Positions 36,214 to 46,682 of a stretch of DNA of 64,000 nucleotides are shown here, one piece after another; positions within the stretch are counted from its first letter, which is position 1; every line of letters starts with the position of its first letter. The position numbers and the translations under genes were made by a program. The notes beneath the pieces are model-generated. The model had not been told where the DNA came from, made no database searches, and worked only from the letters and a program-made list of their open reading frames with translations. This DNA is from Paramacrobiotus metropolitanus. Taxonomy: Eukaryota > Tardigrada > Eutardigrada > Parachela > Macrobiotidae. Location: positions 186,001 to 250,000 of the forward strand of contig NW_026570306.1 in NCBI RefSeq assembly GCF_019649055.1, in the 5' to 3' direction.

Positions 36214-36525
36214 ATGTTTCGCTTGTTAATTGTCATTAGCGCCGTGATTGGGTCGTCCGCGGTGATCGTGCGTGCTGCCGAATCGTGTGCACCAGTCGCG
36301 TCCAGTAATTCTGAAGGACTTTCTCCAGAATTCAAGACCACACCAGGCCCACCACCGACATGCCGCATCGGCGCCGTCTGCAACGTGTATCAGCCTTGTA
36401 TCTTGCCGTGCACATGCAGTAATATCATGGATCCGAAACTGAACGGACGATGCGGCAAAAACGCCGGTCAGCGGCCGTTTGACTATTTAGCAGTTATTCG
36501 ACAAAACAATTTCTGGTGGCTTTAG
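36214..36525 (+). CDS. Secreted six-cysteine (knottin-like) protein, copy 4, single exon
   Basis: An open frame of 103 codons starts MFRLLIVISAVIGSSAVIV, a signal peptide aligned with the other copies, then a short linker and the six-cysteine module CRIGAVC...CILPCTC...GRCGK with the same C-x5-C-x5-C-x3-C-x-C-x10-C spacing, ending in an aromatic tail (FWWL). It lacks both the Thr-rich spacer and the intron of copies 1-3, so it is the compact form. It arose either by deletion across the exon junction or by retrocopying; the signal and mature module are fused directly. An extra cysteine just after the signal (AAESCAP) is unpaired in this scheme. It is probably exported; the function is unknown. 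Confidence 0.8.
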   Translation: MFRLLIVISAVIGSSAVIVRAAESCAPVASSNSEGLSPEFKTTPGPPPTCRIGAVCNVYQPCILPCTCSNIMDPKLNGRCGKNAGQRPFDYLAVIRQNNFWWL

Positions 36526-36856
36526 AGTTTAACAGCATTGCATTAATGTGGTCTCTGTCCTAGATCACTGTATCGCCATGTTTTTTTTAACCATGGTTAT
36601 GATACCTAATCTCTTTCTGGTGAGCTGCCCTTTAAAGGATTGTTTGCGACTACTGTAGATAACCAGGCTCAGCTCTTGTTTAGTTCTCGTCCGACGAAAA
36701 TTGCGTTTGCAATGGTTCAATTTCCATCACCAACCAAGAGCCAATTCATATAATAATTGGTTAATTTTAAAAGCAATAAAAGTGAAGTAAAAAACAGAAC
36801 GATATGAACAGCACAAAAGCATATACTTCCGAGTTTGGAGTTTAGACATCACACAC

Positions 36857-37690
36857 TTATGGGACACAAATATAAATATGCAAACCAAGAAAAGCACTTT
36901 TGTTCACGTCACAACGACCTCCCCTTTACGGCAGTTGGTCCATATTGCGTGACACAGATATGCAGAACTTGCATATCCCGCCCAGAATAAGCAAATAAAG
37001 AAACTACTCAGGAGTAGTTTTTTTGAAATGGCAACTCAAATAAGCAGCTTATTTCAACGTACATCGTACAGAAATGTATTACGATCAGGAGGCTTATCAG
37101 CAGGTTCCTCAGCTTTCCCTGATGTTTCTCTCGCATACTAGTGATGTTATGTTTGAAATAGTTTTATTTAGCACCTAACGACTGTAGTCTGTAACTCCAT
37201 ATTGTTTCTGAACTAATCATGTTCTGCTCTTCGTCTCCGAACCATCAGTACCTGAGCCTGTGCCTATTCCTACGGTGATCACAGTTCGGTCTCAAGAAAA
37301 TACAGGAACTGGTCGAAACATGAAGAGCAAGTTTTAGTTAAATGGCTGGCAGAGCAGCTGATTCTGGTAGATGGAAGTAATTCAAATTTGGTAAACATCA
37401 CGAGGCAGGGATTGGTTCTAAAAGCAACAGAGAGAAACACACTGCCGTGGCCCGCATAATTGCTAAAATTTGAGATTATGACAAACGAAAAAACTGAAAT
37501 AGTTACAGACTGCAGTAATATCACTAATATGCTTACAGTAAAATGCAGTTTTGAAAAAGGAACACAAAGCTAGAAAGTGCGCGTAAATTACGCAACGAAG
37601 ATGGGCAACGGTTTATTGGCTAATTCCGTTTTGCCTGTGACGTGAACAAAAGTGCTTTTCTTGGTTTGCATATTTATATTTGTATCCCAT
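36857..37690. mobile_element. Small element with about 58-bp inverted ends
   Basis: The left end (about 36857-36916, ttatgggacacaaatataaa onward) is the near-exact reverse complement of about 37633-37690. The shared core covers aatatgcaaaccaagaaaag and cacttttgttcacgtcaca. The interior of about 715 bp has no transposase frame. No clear target duplication was found. It is probably a non-autonomous DNA transposon. Confidence 0.65.
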
Positions 37691-38066
37691 AACTGTCTCG
37701 TTTTATGTGCAGCTAGTCGCTGGCAAAAAAACTCGTGAAAGCGAGATTCGCCTGACGTTATTACTAACTTGCTGGCACTGTCGTGTGTGCTGAAAGTAGT
37801 TGTGGAAACAAAAAATTTTAGTGCTGTTTGACACATGCAGTCTTTGCAATTTACTTGGCTACACCAAGCCGCTGCCGATACTTGTCAAACAATCATGACA
37901 ATTAATTATGGATTCATTACAATACAATAGGTAAATAAACGAAGATGTGTAGGAAGAAACCGCAAAAAGATGAAGGAATATCATACCAATATATACATAT
38001 GTTTGCATGAGACAGAATGTAGATCAGAATATATCTTTTTTTTCAGAGTTTTAATTCAAAAATACA

Positions 38067-38102
38067 CAAGTAACAATAACAAAGATTCGTTATTGTTACT
38101 TG
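38067..38102. repeat. Perfect 14-bp hairpin upstream of the small peptide gene
   Basis: CAAGTAACAATAAC (38067-38080), an 8-nt loop, then GTTATTGTTACTTG (38089-38102). It lies about 245 bp before the ATG at 38346, just upstream of a TATA-like string near 38133. It could be a palindromic regulatory site or a small foldback remnant. Confidence 0.7.
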
Positions 38103-38345
38103 CGTGTGGGTATTGCGAAGTGCCTGTGACAGCTTATATAAGTGTGTGACAAACTTTCTTTCGATCAGAAACCGGAAGCGCCACAGTGCTCCGAGCAATC
38201 GAAAAAAGCTCAGAGCGTATAAAACTGTGAGGTTTATCGCTTTGCTAAAGCCACTTTATAAGTCTCCAATCCAGCGTATAGTATATCTCATAAATTTTAG
38301 TGTGCAGGCACCCAGTTACAGTAATAGTAACAGCGTAAATTCAAA

Positions 38346-38558
38346 ATGTTCGGTGTCGTAATTCTCTTGCTTGTTCTTGGAGTTGCGGTGGACAACGCTC
38401 TTGGGGGTGGCCATCGATCGGCACTTAACCTAAATGCACCACTGGTGCGAATACCAATCGCGAATACCACATCAAATACTGGTAATTCGACTGCGGGGTC
38501 AATTAACCAGAAAAGCCTCATGTCTTCGGCTGGAGGTGCATCTAAACCTGGTGCTTAA
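38346..38558 (+). CDS. Small secreted peptide, 70 residues
   Basis: The ATG at 38346 follows an A-rich leader. The first 20 residues (MFGVVILLLVLGVAVDNALG) are a clear signal peptide. The mature part is about 50 residues, rich in Gly, Ser, Asn and Ala with no cysteine, so it is unrelated to the neighbouring six-cysteine family. No domain is recognised. It may be an intact single-exon gene for a secreted or structural peptide; the alternative is a first exon of something longer, but no strong donor interrupts the frame before the TAA at 38556. Confidence 0.55.
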   Translation: MFGVVILLLVLGVAVDNALGGGHRSALNLNAPLVRIPIANTTSNTGNSTAGSINQKSLMSSAGGASKPGA

Positions 38559-38706
38559 TGACAACGCGGAGTACGCCACTCTATCCAACTTGTGGAGGAG
38601 ATAAAGAACATTGGAGCTTCACTTTATTTAGGTATGCTTTTACGGCAAAGACAGCTGCCCATAGGACAAAATTAATTACTGTCGTGCAATAGAGAATAAG
38701 TAAAAA

Positions 38707-38745
38707 TAAAAATATGGCCCCCCGGTGGGCGCCATGTCGTGCAAT
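38707..38745 (-). other. LTR-end/primer-binding-site-like junction (minus strand)
   Basis: Read on the minus strand, ccttattgcacgaca is followed at once by TGGCGCCCACCGGGGGGCC. A CA terminus abutting TGGCGCC is the usual arrangement of an LTR 3' end and a tRNA primer-binding site. A second tattgcacgaca occurs just downstream (near 38683). No matching second LTR was found, so the call is tentative. Confidence 0.45.
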
Positions 38746-39336
38746 AAGGAATAATAAAATAAAATGAAGGGGTTGTGCGGTGGAAATATGCACTTCCCAG
38801 ACCACGACCAGTCGGAGGAATAGAGCGACTCTTAATCTCAACTTCTTATGTATTTCATGGAGCGAAAGTTCAAGGATGTTGATGTACAAGTATGAGATGA
38901 TATGCAAGGATGAAGAAGAGGATCCGGAACTCGAAAGCCTGCTGAAAGAGAAGACACGAAAGGAAACACAAGGAATGCGTGAAGTTATACGTTACCTGTC
39001 CGACGCTAGATGGTAGCCGAAGCGTATGAGTATGACAAATCCATCAACCTGGCGCTACAGGGCATGAAGATCGAAGGGACCGAAAGGTCAAGGCAAACAA
39101 GTGGGATCAAGTGGGTAGCCTGTTACGTTACGAGACTATCCGAAGATGATAATGCACGTCGACGAAGTAGAGGAATGACCCCTGACAATAGGTGAAAGGT
39201 CACCCAGAGGTCAGTTTGAACAGCCTCACTTGGAAAGAGAAGACCAGAGCAAAAGCCTGAAGTTAATCAGATCGAGTAACAAGACTCTACTTTTGTTGGG
39301 ATTACAACTCTTGACATTTGTGTGGGCGACGAGCGC

Positions 39337-39344
39337 CTTATATA
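39337..39344 (-). promoter_or_regulatory. TATA-like box in the LTR-like segment
   Basis: The minus strand reads gggctatataaggcgctcg. It lies about 610 bp upstream of the primer-site-like junction at 38727 and downstream of the repeat shared with 20.3 kb. This is consistent with a retroelement promoter. Confidence 0.4.
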
Positions 39345-39499
39345 GCCCTGGGCACCGCAAGTGCTGGCTCTTCGTACGCGCAGGTACGGGTCTGAGAACA
39401 ATAGGGATATAAACTCTAGCCAATAAGAGACATCTGAGGACACGTGGACTAATCACACCGCTGCATCACTACACGTGGACTAATGAGAACATCAGGTCA

Positions 39500-39720
39500 A
39501 CTAATACACTAGAACAATAGGTTGAGCTACGTCATCGAAGCGCGGTCACGTCGAAATGGCAAGTCGCGGTCAAAGTTCTCTGCTGGGGATTTCTGAGAAG
39601 TCGACACTCGGAGTCGCGGTCATGACTCGCGTAGGAGTTGTAGTAAAGCCTAAGCCTTAGTTGTAGGGGTAGAAGTAGTAAAGTAGTACCGATGTGTACT
39701 AAGGGACACCAGTACACGTC
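39500..39720 (-). repeat. Diverged inverted copy of the 20260-20500 segment
   Basis: The minus strand contains gagtcatgaccgcgactccg, cagaaatccccagc, aactttgaccgcgact and tttcgacgtgaccgcg in the same order and spacing as 20378-20480 (+). The match ends near gacgtagc in both. At 20.3 kb it precedes the dead LINE reverse transcriptase; here no reverse transcriptase follows. It is probably the 5' region of a shared element family. Confidence 0.7.
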
Positions 39721-40129
39721 ACCCCCGCAAACGAGATTTCTCTGGATCGTAGTGGAACAAAAGTGAAGCTCTGCGGAACGACGTGGAACGAAGAGGAAGG
39801 AACATAGGGACATAGGAAAAAGTAACATCTGCTCCATCCGCATAGTGCGTGCAACATCTAGCACTATCGCCAAATTCCATCCCGACTATCCGGTGCCATC
39901 AAAAGGTAAGTAACATCGTTTGATCCGGTAAGTTGTTAGTGAATTTGAGTGTTATAGGTCATCGGATCCTGGAGCGTAACTGGCAATCCGGAAGTCCAAG
40001 GAAGTGGAAAGGCGGAGAGCAGGAACGTCCATGAGATCCAAGGTGTTATCGTATTAAAAAGATGTTGAAAAAGATGTTGTTTATAGCATTAAGTGCTTTA
40101 AGACTGAACATTTAAATGTTATTCCGTAT

Positions 40130-43100
40130 TATCCGACTGGCAACAGCACGAAAGTATTCGTCTACTAAAACCACTGCACTACGAACAACTAATAAAAATT
40201 AAAGGATTAAAAGACTAACTGCAACAAGGAAAGTTATACCTGCGCTAAGCCGTGAAACGTGGTAGAAAGCGAACCATCCAACATTATACTACGAAAGCTA
40301 GTTAAAAAGAAAAAAGCTAGAAATCATACTGCACTGATAAGGAAATACTAAGTTCAGACGATACGCAATGCAAAACGCTTAGACTGACAACATACTACGA
40401 AAATTAACAAAAACTGAGAGTTCTAAAGTTGCTGACTCTGATAAAATGTAAGATCTGTGCATCATTCTATTCTACAACGCACTCTACAACGCACTATGCT
40501 GGAATGGGAACTGAGACACTACACTACGACTGTTAACAAAAATAAAAACTCTACTGCACATGCTGCGAAAGCTTATCTGCTAATTCACTGCTGTCTGTAC
40601 GTGAAAGCAGAGCCTGAAAGTCATAATACTACGAAAATTAACAAAAACTGAAGCCAACTGCTATACTGCTACTGAAAATGAAGAGTAAATCTGTACTTAA
40701 GATGCAAAGATCTACAAGCGATTAAAGCCGAAACACTACGATAAGCCACAAAGTTAGAGACTGCTGAAAATCATACTGCAAAGGTAATATCGAGAAACAA
40801 GGTAAAAAGTTCAAAATTTAAACGCAACAAAGTTATTACAAATAATAGACGATATAGATACTGTCTGGATTTGCTGGATCTTAAGCCGTCTAACTACGAG
40901 CATTCAACGAAAAAGGGAGTTTTACCGCTACATGCACCAAAATCTGAGTCTTATAAGCTTATAACTGGATGATGAGAAACACACACTAAAGCCGAAATTC
41001 TACGCTGATTCACAAAAATAAAGTTCTACCGCCGACATACTGCAAATACACTGGTTTTAACTGCTACAGAAGATTAAGAAGACATCGAAATGGATATAAA
41101 GACCGCTAAGCTACGAAATTCGACAAAAACACTGAAATTCGACTACATACTGCACAGACTGAATTTTTAGAAAAGGCGCTAATTAATCCTGCAACACTGC
41201 CGTCATAAAGCTCATATACTACGAAATCTTGACAAAAAGATAATTCCTACGAAACTGGCCATCTGCATTAGCTCTAACGCACTGTTGGTTAAAGAAAACC
41301 GTTACACGTCGCGCTGACTCAACATGCCGATAAACTACAAGAATTTACTAAAAATACTACTGAGACTCAGAATACCGCAAGTAAGGATTTATATAAAACT
41401 TTCCACACATCCATCTGTATAGACAACACAAAGCCGATCAACTACGAACTATCGATACCGAAAATATTAACCATACACATACCGCATCTATAATTATCTG
41501 AAGGTGTTAAAAGTTTTAAGGGCCACGGGGGGCGTCAAGACTTATTATGGTTTTAAGATGTTGTTAAGATATATAAGATGTTATTATGGTGTTACAAAAA
41601 AAGGAAATTTGAACTACTGCATATTAATATTTAAGGAATCTTGCTCGATGCTCAATTTTATCTACACCAACAAGCCGAACTACTACGAAGTACTGCAAAA
41701 ACTAAAATCGAAATTCACACACCCCATAAAGTTATTAGGAAAGGTTCTGGTACGATTTCCTTGCATATGCGAACACTACTCTACGATACTCCGATACTGC
41801 TAAAAGTTACTACTAACACGCCGCAAAAGGTAAAAAGGTACTGAAAATTCTGCATTTATAATTATTAAAGCGAATATCACATATGCTGGAGTAAGCTTTT
41901 AATGACCGCCGATACAGTGATATAAAACCATTACTCTACAAAGTTCAACAAAAATTAATACCGAAAATCACATGCTGCACTGCTAATAACGCTTCCTTGA
42001 TTAAACTGGTTGATATTCCATTTGAAACACTGGACTACAAGTTACCGATACCGAAATGAAAATTACTGCACAAAGCGCTGAATATCAAAATTCGAAAACT
42101 GACAGATTGTTAAAACAAATGCAAAAGAATAGTGCAGATTGGTGACATTGGAGGACGCCAACAGTATCACCGCATATGGATGTTATGAAGAAAACATACT
42201 GAGTTATTACCACAAAAAGGAATTTCAAAATTCTACTGACAAAACTCTATTTTTGAGCTTATTAGAACAAGCGCGTAATACTGGAAACAACTGTTGATTT
42301 AAACCGCTGCAACCGGAGGAGCACCGTTCTCATAGAGCCATTCTACTACGAACAATCACGAAAAATACTACTACCAATTTCATGCTGCATCCATAATTAT
42401 TTCTGAAACGGGATTGGGAGGGTGGGAACGCACAAAAATACTACACCGCTATCAATTTTTGAGAAAAAGGAAAATTCAACTGCTTACTGATATTATTCAC
42501 AAAGCTGGAACAAATTCATTGGTCAAAATCACCTACGTTCAGACCGTACATCACACTACGAATTCCTACACTGACAAGGTTAACACTGCTCATACTGCAA
42601 AAATAATACTAAAAACTGAAGTTTTACCGATTATTCTGCAAGCAATACTATTTGCTGCTCAATACACTCAAAATGACCACTTGTGTGTTATAAGCTATCG
42701 CTCACACTACGATATCACCGCACAAATACAAGTTCAAAATTCCACACCGCAAACCGATACTGCGTAAGCTCATAATGCAAAAAGGTTAATTCTGAAACAA
42801 TGATCACTAACTGCATTTTATCTGACAGATCACACTGAATATCCATACTGCCATAATACTACATAATTTAACAAAAATTTAATTTCAAAACCGCATATCG
42901 CATATTATTGTTAAGTAATCTCTTAGCTAGAGTGAGTCAATTGATGAACTACAAGGCTAGAATGCCGCTACTACATCTGCCGAAAATACTACAAGGCCGA
43001 CACACTACGAAATTCCACGAAAAATAAAACTCTAATTCTCATACCGCAATATTATGAAATCTATAGCACACCCAAAATTGACAGAAGAGTGTAAATGCCG

Positions 43101-43480
43101 ACCGCTATCGAAACATTCTTAGTCTTACTAGCCGTAATTCTACGAAAATCCACAAAAAATTAAAGTTCAAACTACACACCGCAAAATCATATGTCTGAGA
43201 TAGTACTGTAATACTTCAACACGCTGACGTATATACACTGCTAGACTATACCGAACTCATACCAATACTCAACTGCCCATTTACTACGAAGTTATACGAA
43301 AAATAAAATCTCGAATTACATACTGCAAAATGATATTTCACAAGCTATAGTAATACTGAGTAATAGCACCCGTTAATACCGCTAACATTGCCCATAAACT
43401 GTGATCACTGAGCCAATGCACTACGAAATTCTACATTGCCTAAAATCTTACCATATCATACCGCACAGTTAAAATACGAT
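40130..43480 (-). repeat. Array of degenerate tRNA-like units, block 1
   Basis: On the + strand, ctacga or close variants recur about every 90-170 bp (near 40185, 40304, 40398, 40518, 40616, 40733, 40903, 41105, 41223, 41443, 41682, 42343, 42550, 42711, 43008, 43138, 43281 and 43423). These are usually followed by aatt...acaaaaat...aaagttc. Read on the minus strand, each is a gaactttatttttgt...aattCGTAGT sequence, meaning a unit that starts GTAGT, ends in a GAAC-type T-arm remnant and is followed by a T-run. The better copies in block 2 show tRNA A and B boxes; here they are more decayed. No protein gene is supported: frames at 41504-41844 and 42414-42767 follow the repeats. Confidence 0.55.
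41519..41537 (-). other. Primer-binding-site-like sequence (minus strand)
   Basis: The minus strand reads TGACGCCCCCCGTGGCCC, preceded by ccataataagtct. It resembles the TGGCGCC-type sites at 38.7, 46.3, 49.4, 49.5 and 50.7 kb. Confidence 0.3.
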
Positions 43481-43729
43481 GGAAAATGTCCTATAACTCC
43501 AAAATTACTGCTCCAATTACTTCCGCTACTTCCATCTTCACACTTCCATACTTCATACTTCATCCATACACCGAACGTTTATTGAACACACGACTGAACT
43601 GAGAACTTGACTTACTTTCGCAAACGTATATACAGCAAAAATTGAGAACATATAAACGCGAAAAGAAATTCACAATACACCGCAAAATCATGACAAAAAT
43701 GCCAACACAGAGAGTTACAAACCATGACA

Positions 43730-44653
43730 TCACTGAGGTTTACAGGCTGACTGCAAAGAATTATCAACAGAATTATTACGACGATGAGCTCTAGGATCAG
43801 GAGCGACAAGATTATCTGAAGACTGAACACGAAGACGACTGCGCTGCACATCAGGATATGAGGAACGAGATTGCAAACCGGACAAATCATTACGTTTAGC
43901 ATCCGCCGCCATACGAACTCGCTCTGCCGACTGTTTACGACGTTCTTCCTCTGCGTTACGCTGAAAAATATCCGAGGGATTGATTGAAGGATATTGAGGT
44001 CTTCCGTCACCATTCATAGGAACATACGCAATACCAGGAACCACAACTGAAGGTTCATTCACCACAACATTCTGAGAAGGTTCTGCCGCAACATTTCCGC
44101 CATTCATCGCATTCTGGACATTGTTAGCAACTTGAGCCACAACTTCAGGATTCACCACATTGCCAACCGCCACAGGATTCTGATCGTTCGCAACAACAAC
44201 ACCGTTAGCATTACCGACATTCTGACCTTGCTGCTGAGGAATAATGTTCTCTTCGTTAATGTCCATTTCCTCATTCGCCACAGCCTGATTCAACTGCAAA
44301 GCCGCCATGTTCTGCTGGACAACTTCCGCATTCTGAGCTTGCCAACCAGGATTATTTACAACAGGCATAACCGCTCCAACAATAGGTACATTCTCCGGTA
44401 CAACCAACTGAACACCGTTAACACCGTTTCCGCCATTATTTGCCAAAGGATACTGAGGATTGCGCTGCCACTGCTGAGCATTATTCTGATATCCGTTATA
44501 ACCTCTTCCACGATAACCACCACGAGAATAAGGACGATAGTAATTCATACGCCGATTATTACCACGACCACGATAATTTCCGCGACTACCATACTGATGA
44601 CCGTTACTACACAAAGCATCTACCATATAATTAAAAGCTGCATTAAGATCCAT
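43730..44653 (-). CDS. RGG- and Asn/Gln-rich protein, probable retroelement-associated ORF
   Basis: I start at ATG 44653 (MDLNAAFNYMVDALC) because the open frame upstream of it is hydrophobic and overlaps low-complexity DNA. The product is about 307 residues. Residues about 20-60 are a run of RG/RGG and Tyr (NYRGRGNNRR, SRGGYRGRGYNGY), typical of RNA-binding, phase-separating proteins. Then follows a long Asn, Val and Gln-rich stretch, and a basic C-terminus with an AEEERRKQSAERVRMAA helix. The RGG style matches the RGG region of the large Gag ORF on the same strand (56710-64000). A nucleic-acid-binding role in the same element is inference. No catalytic domain is present. Confidence 0.55.
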   Translation of the reverse strand: MDLNAAFNYMVDALCSNGHQYGSRGNYRGRGNNRRMNYYRPYSRGGYRGRGYNGYQNNAQQWQRNPQYPLANNGGNGVNGVQLVVPENVPIVGAVMPVVNNPGWQAQNAEVVQQNMAALQLNQAVANEEMDINEENIIPQQQGQNVGNANGVVVANDQNPVAVGNVVNPEVVAQVANNVQNAMNGGNVAAEPSQNVVVNEPSVVVPGIAYVPMNGDGRPQYPSINPSDIFQRNAEEERRKQSAERVRMAADAKRNDLSGLQSRSSYPDVQRSRLRVQSSDNLVAPDPRAHRRNNSVDNSLQSACKPQ

Positions 44654-45159
44654 AACTACCAAGCAAAAATAACCAGGAAATAAAAGCAAAAGGTCGCAAT
44701 AAAATCTCCGAATAAAAATAAAAAGCGAATTCAAAGTTCTCAAACCACACACTGAATTCTGACTGCGAAACTCCAACCGCATTAGCGCTAACACGCTCAC
44801 GAATTTTAATGACTGAACAACCATACATCCGCAATTCGTACTTGCATCACACAGATTACACTGATCAAAGAATAAAAAAGTGAAATACGTCATAGTACAC
44901 CGATCCGTACGACCAGAGTAAAAAACTAGAAAATACCGCGAAAAGCACTGACACAAAAATACTACCATTCCGTACAACGACTGCATAACAAAGACAATTT
45001 CCGCGTAGTTACCGTAATACTACACACCATTCCAAGTAAAAACACAACAAATACAGAACCGACAACAAAAGAGTTCAAAAGTTCGTTGCTTCTTACGCGA
45101 CTGGACAGGGATTTCAGGAGAAGATTCACGCCAACACAACTGAAGGAATTTCAACAATT

Positions 45160-46059
45160 TCAGGACTCATTTCCGCCTCTTCCGCACTGCTGCTGGGAAG
45201 GTTTATCAACATGCTGCGAATGCAATAACCCGCCATTGTACATCATTCGCGTGGGAAAGTCGACGACGCTGTCATTTCTCCGATGCAACTGCGCAATCAA
45301 GTTCAAACTCTCAATCGAATCAGGATGAGCAAATAAATACTGGGTTTTAAGATATCGATTCCGTTCTTTGGACATATTACGCACAAAATGGTTAAACTTC
45401 TTCACACTGATAAGTTTTCCGGCATGGTACAACTTGCCATTCAAAAACAAACGAGTTCCAGGATGAAGGACTATGTTACCTTTGTCATCACGTTTCGGAG
45501 GAGTTTTCTCGTGATACACCATGGGTTGCTCTTCAAATTCCGAACTGCGATCTGACTCAACTTCAACATTCATCCACAAATTAGCTAATCTCTCCGCTGT
45601 ATTAGGTAAAGGACCAGTTGAACACGACGCACATTCATCTTCGTCATCATACGTTTCGCTGGGAGTAGACATCAAGGTCGTAAAACTCTCAGTATCAGTC
45701 GTAGAGATCACCTTATAACGTTTCCCGTCTTCTTGAAAACAATCGAACATTTCCGCTGGTTTCTCGAGACCTGCACTGGAGTTGCCGCTGTGCACACTCT
45801 CAACATCTGCTACGTCACTGCGATTACCAATTTCAGGATCAGGTTCTCTCACAATATAATCAACTGCGTAAGGATCAACATCTGCCAAAAATCTCTGAGT
45901 TTCCGTCACGTCTGACTCATTCGAAGGAATACTGGAGATCGAAATGAAGGACACTTCCGATTCATCAGCAAAGTTAACACTACTCGAACTGCTACTACTG
46001 AAAGAAGAAGAAGAAGAAGAGCTCTCTTCCCGTTTACGCTTAATCGCTTTAGGAGGCAT
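45160..46059 (-). CDS. Ser-rich, acidic protein with basic N-terminus; unrecognised
   Basis: ATG 46059 (MPPKAIKRKREESSSSS) is preferred over the upstream start because it begins with a nuclear-localisation-like KRKR and lies about 240 bp after the primer-site-like junction at 46312 on the same strand. About 299 residues: a Ser-rich run, an acidic middle (PETYDDEDECASC), and a more folded-looking C-terminal part (LFLNGKLYHAGKLISVKKF to RMMYNGGLL). No family was recognised. Its position suggests that it is the first ORF of a minus-strand LTR element, but it is unlike Gag. The poly-Ser stretch is written by gaagaagaag repeats on the + strand. Confidence 0.5.
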   Translation of the reverse strand: MPPKAIKRKREESSSSSSSFSSSSSSSVNFADESEVSFISISSIPSNESDVTETQRFLADVDPYAVDYIVREPDPEIGNRSDVADVESVHSGNSSAGLEKPAEMFDCFQEDGKRYKVISTTDTESFTTLMSTPSETYDDEDECASCSTGPLPNTAERLANLWMNVEVESDRSSEFEEQPMVYHEKTPPKRDDKGNIVLHPGTRLFLNGKLYHAGKLISVKKFNHFVRNMSKERNRYLKTQYLFAHPDSIESLNLIAQLHRRNDSVVDFPTRMMYNGGLLHSQHVDKPSQQQCGRGGNES

Positions 46060-46291
46060 GATTACCGAAAATATCAAAAATCGAAAAACCACAACAAAAG
46101 AGTTCACTGCTCTGACGAAACCACAACACTGTCGGTATCTCTTGAAGTTAGAGACCGCAACAAATCTGCACTATCATCACTCTCAAGAGTCTGCCATACG
46201 TAACTGCCATACCACGGAGGTTAACCATACGCTACTAATTACACTGAAATTACCGCAAAGTTGACTTTTCCACAAACTGAAGGTTATTTCC

Positions 46292-46328
46292 GCATATTTG
46301 AACCACGTTTGGGCGCAAGTCGTGCAAT
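46292..46328 (-). other. LTR-end/primer-binding-site-like junction (minus strand)
   Basis: The minus strand reads ccttattgcacgact, then TGCGCCCAAACGTGGTTC. The first part repeats the junction at 38.73 kb (ccttattgcacgaca); the second resembles a TGGCGCCCAACGTGG-type primer site with small changes. The ORF at 46059-45160 follows. Confidence 0.45.
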
Positions 46329-46565
46329 AAGGAAAAAGATATCCTACTATTTAAAATCTGATAATCTGAAAATCTGACCGCAAAAACTAACAATTCCATA
46401 ATTCTAAGAAGTAAAACTGTACATCTGCACTGAAATACGCGCTAAAGTACTGAGGCGTACAATACATGAGAAGAACATACGTACTACGGGTTGCACTGAC
46501 ATACTGCCATACAAGGGCGATACACACATACACACATACAACTGCACAATTTCCTGCTACAAGCC

Positions 46566-46572
46566 TATAAAA
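46566..46572 (+). promoter_or_regulatory. TATA box for the spliced gene at 46683
   Basis: TATAAAA within gcctataaaagtcatc, 111 bp before the ATG at 46683. No other good match lies nearer. Confidence 0.45.
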
Positions 46573-46682
46573 GTCATCACCGCTTCCGAAAAATTTTCAG
46601 TTCTGTTTCCTCATATGTTTTCCTACCAGAATTATTACTGAGACGTTATATTTTCCTTAAAGCGTGACCTATAGTTACTGAA

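Larger units (their letters stand above)
36526..38345. other. Spacer upstream of the small secreted peptide gene
   Basis: No gene supported. It contains the inverted-end element at 36857-37690 and the hairpin at 38067-38102, listed separately. A TATA-like string cttatataag lies near 38133 and another, ctttataag, near 38254, which are candidates for the promoter of the gene at 38346. Confidence 0.45.
38750..40130. other. Retroelement-derived spacer without a supported gene
   Basis: Short frames on both strands (for example + 38780-39016 and + 39010-39195) lack domains. The stretch holds the LTR-like promoter and repeat listed separately. At 39721 the string acccccgcaaac repeats the core of a motif found five times in the large Gag ORF. 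Confidence 0.4.

Noticed and set aside
41504-42767. Several + frames of about 65-117 codons as genes
   Set aside because: They run through tRNA-like repeats in antisense and repeat the same short peptide strings such as YYE and KIN.
44132-44683. 183-codon + frame rich in His, Ile, Asn and Thr
   Set aside because: Antisense shadow of the RGG/Asn-rich minus ORF.
38707-46328. A complete LTR retrotransposon with both LTRs
   Set aside because: Only LTR-end/primer-site-like junctions were seen; no pair of matching LTRs or target duplications could be shown by reading.
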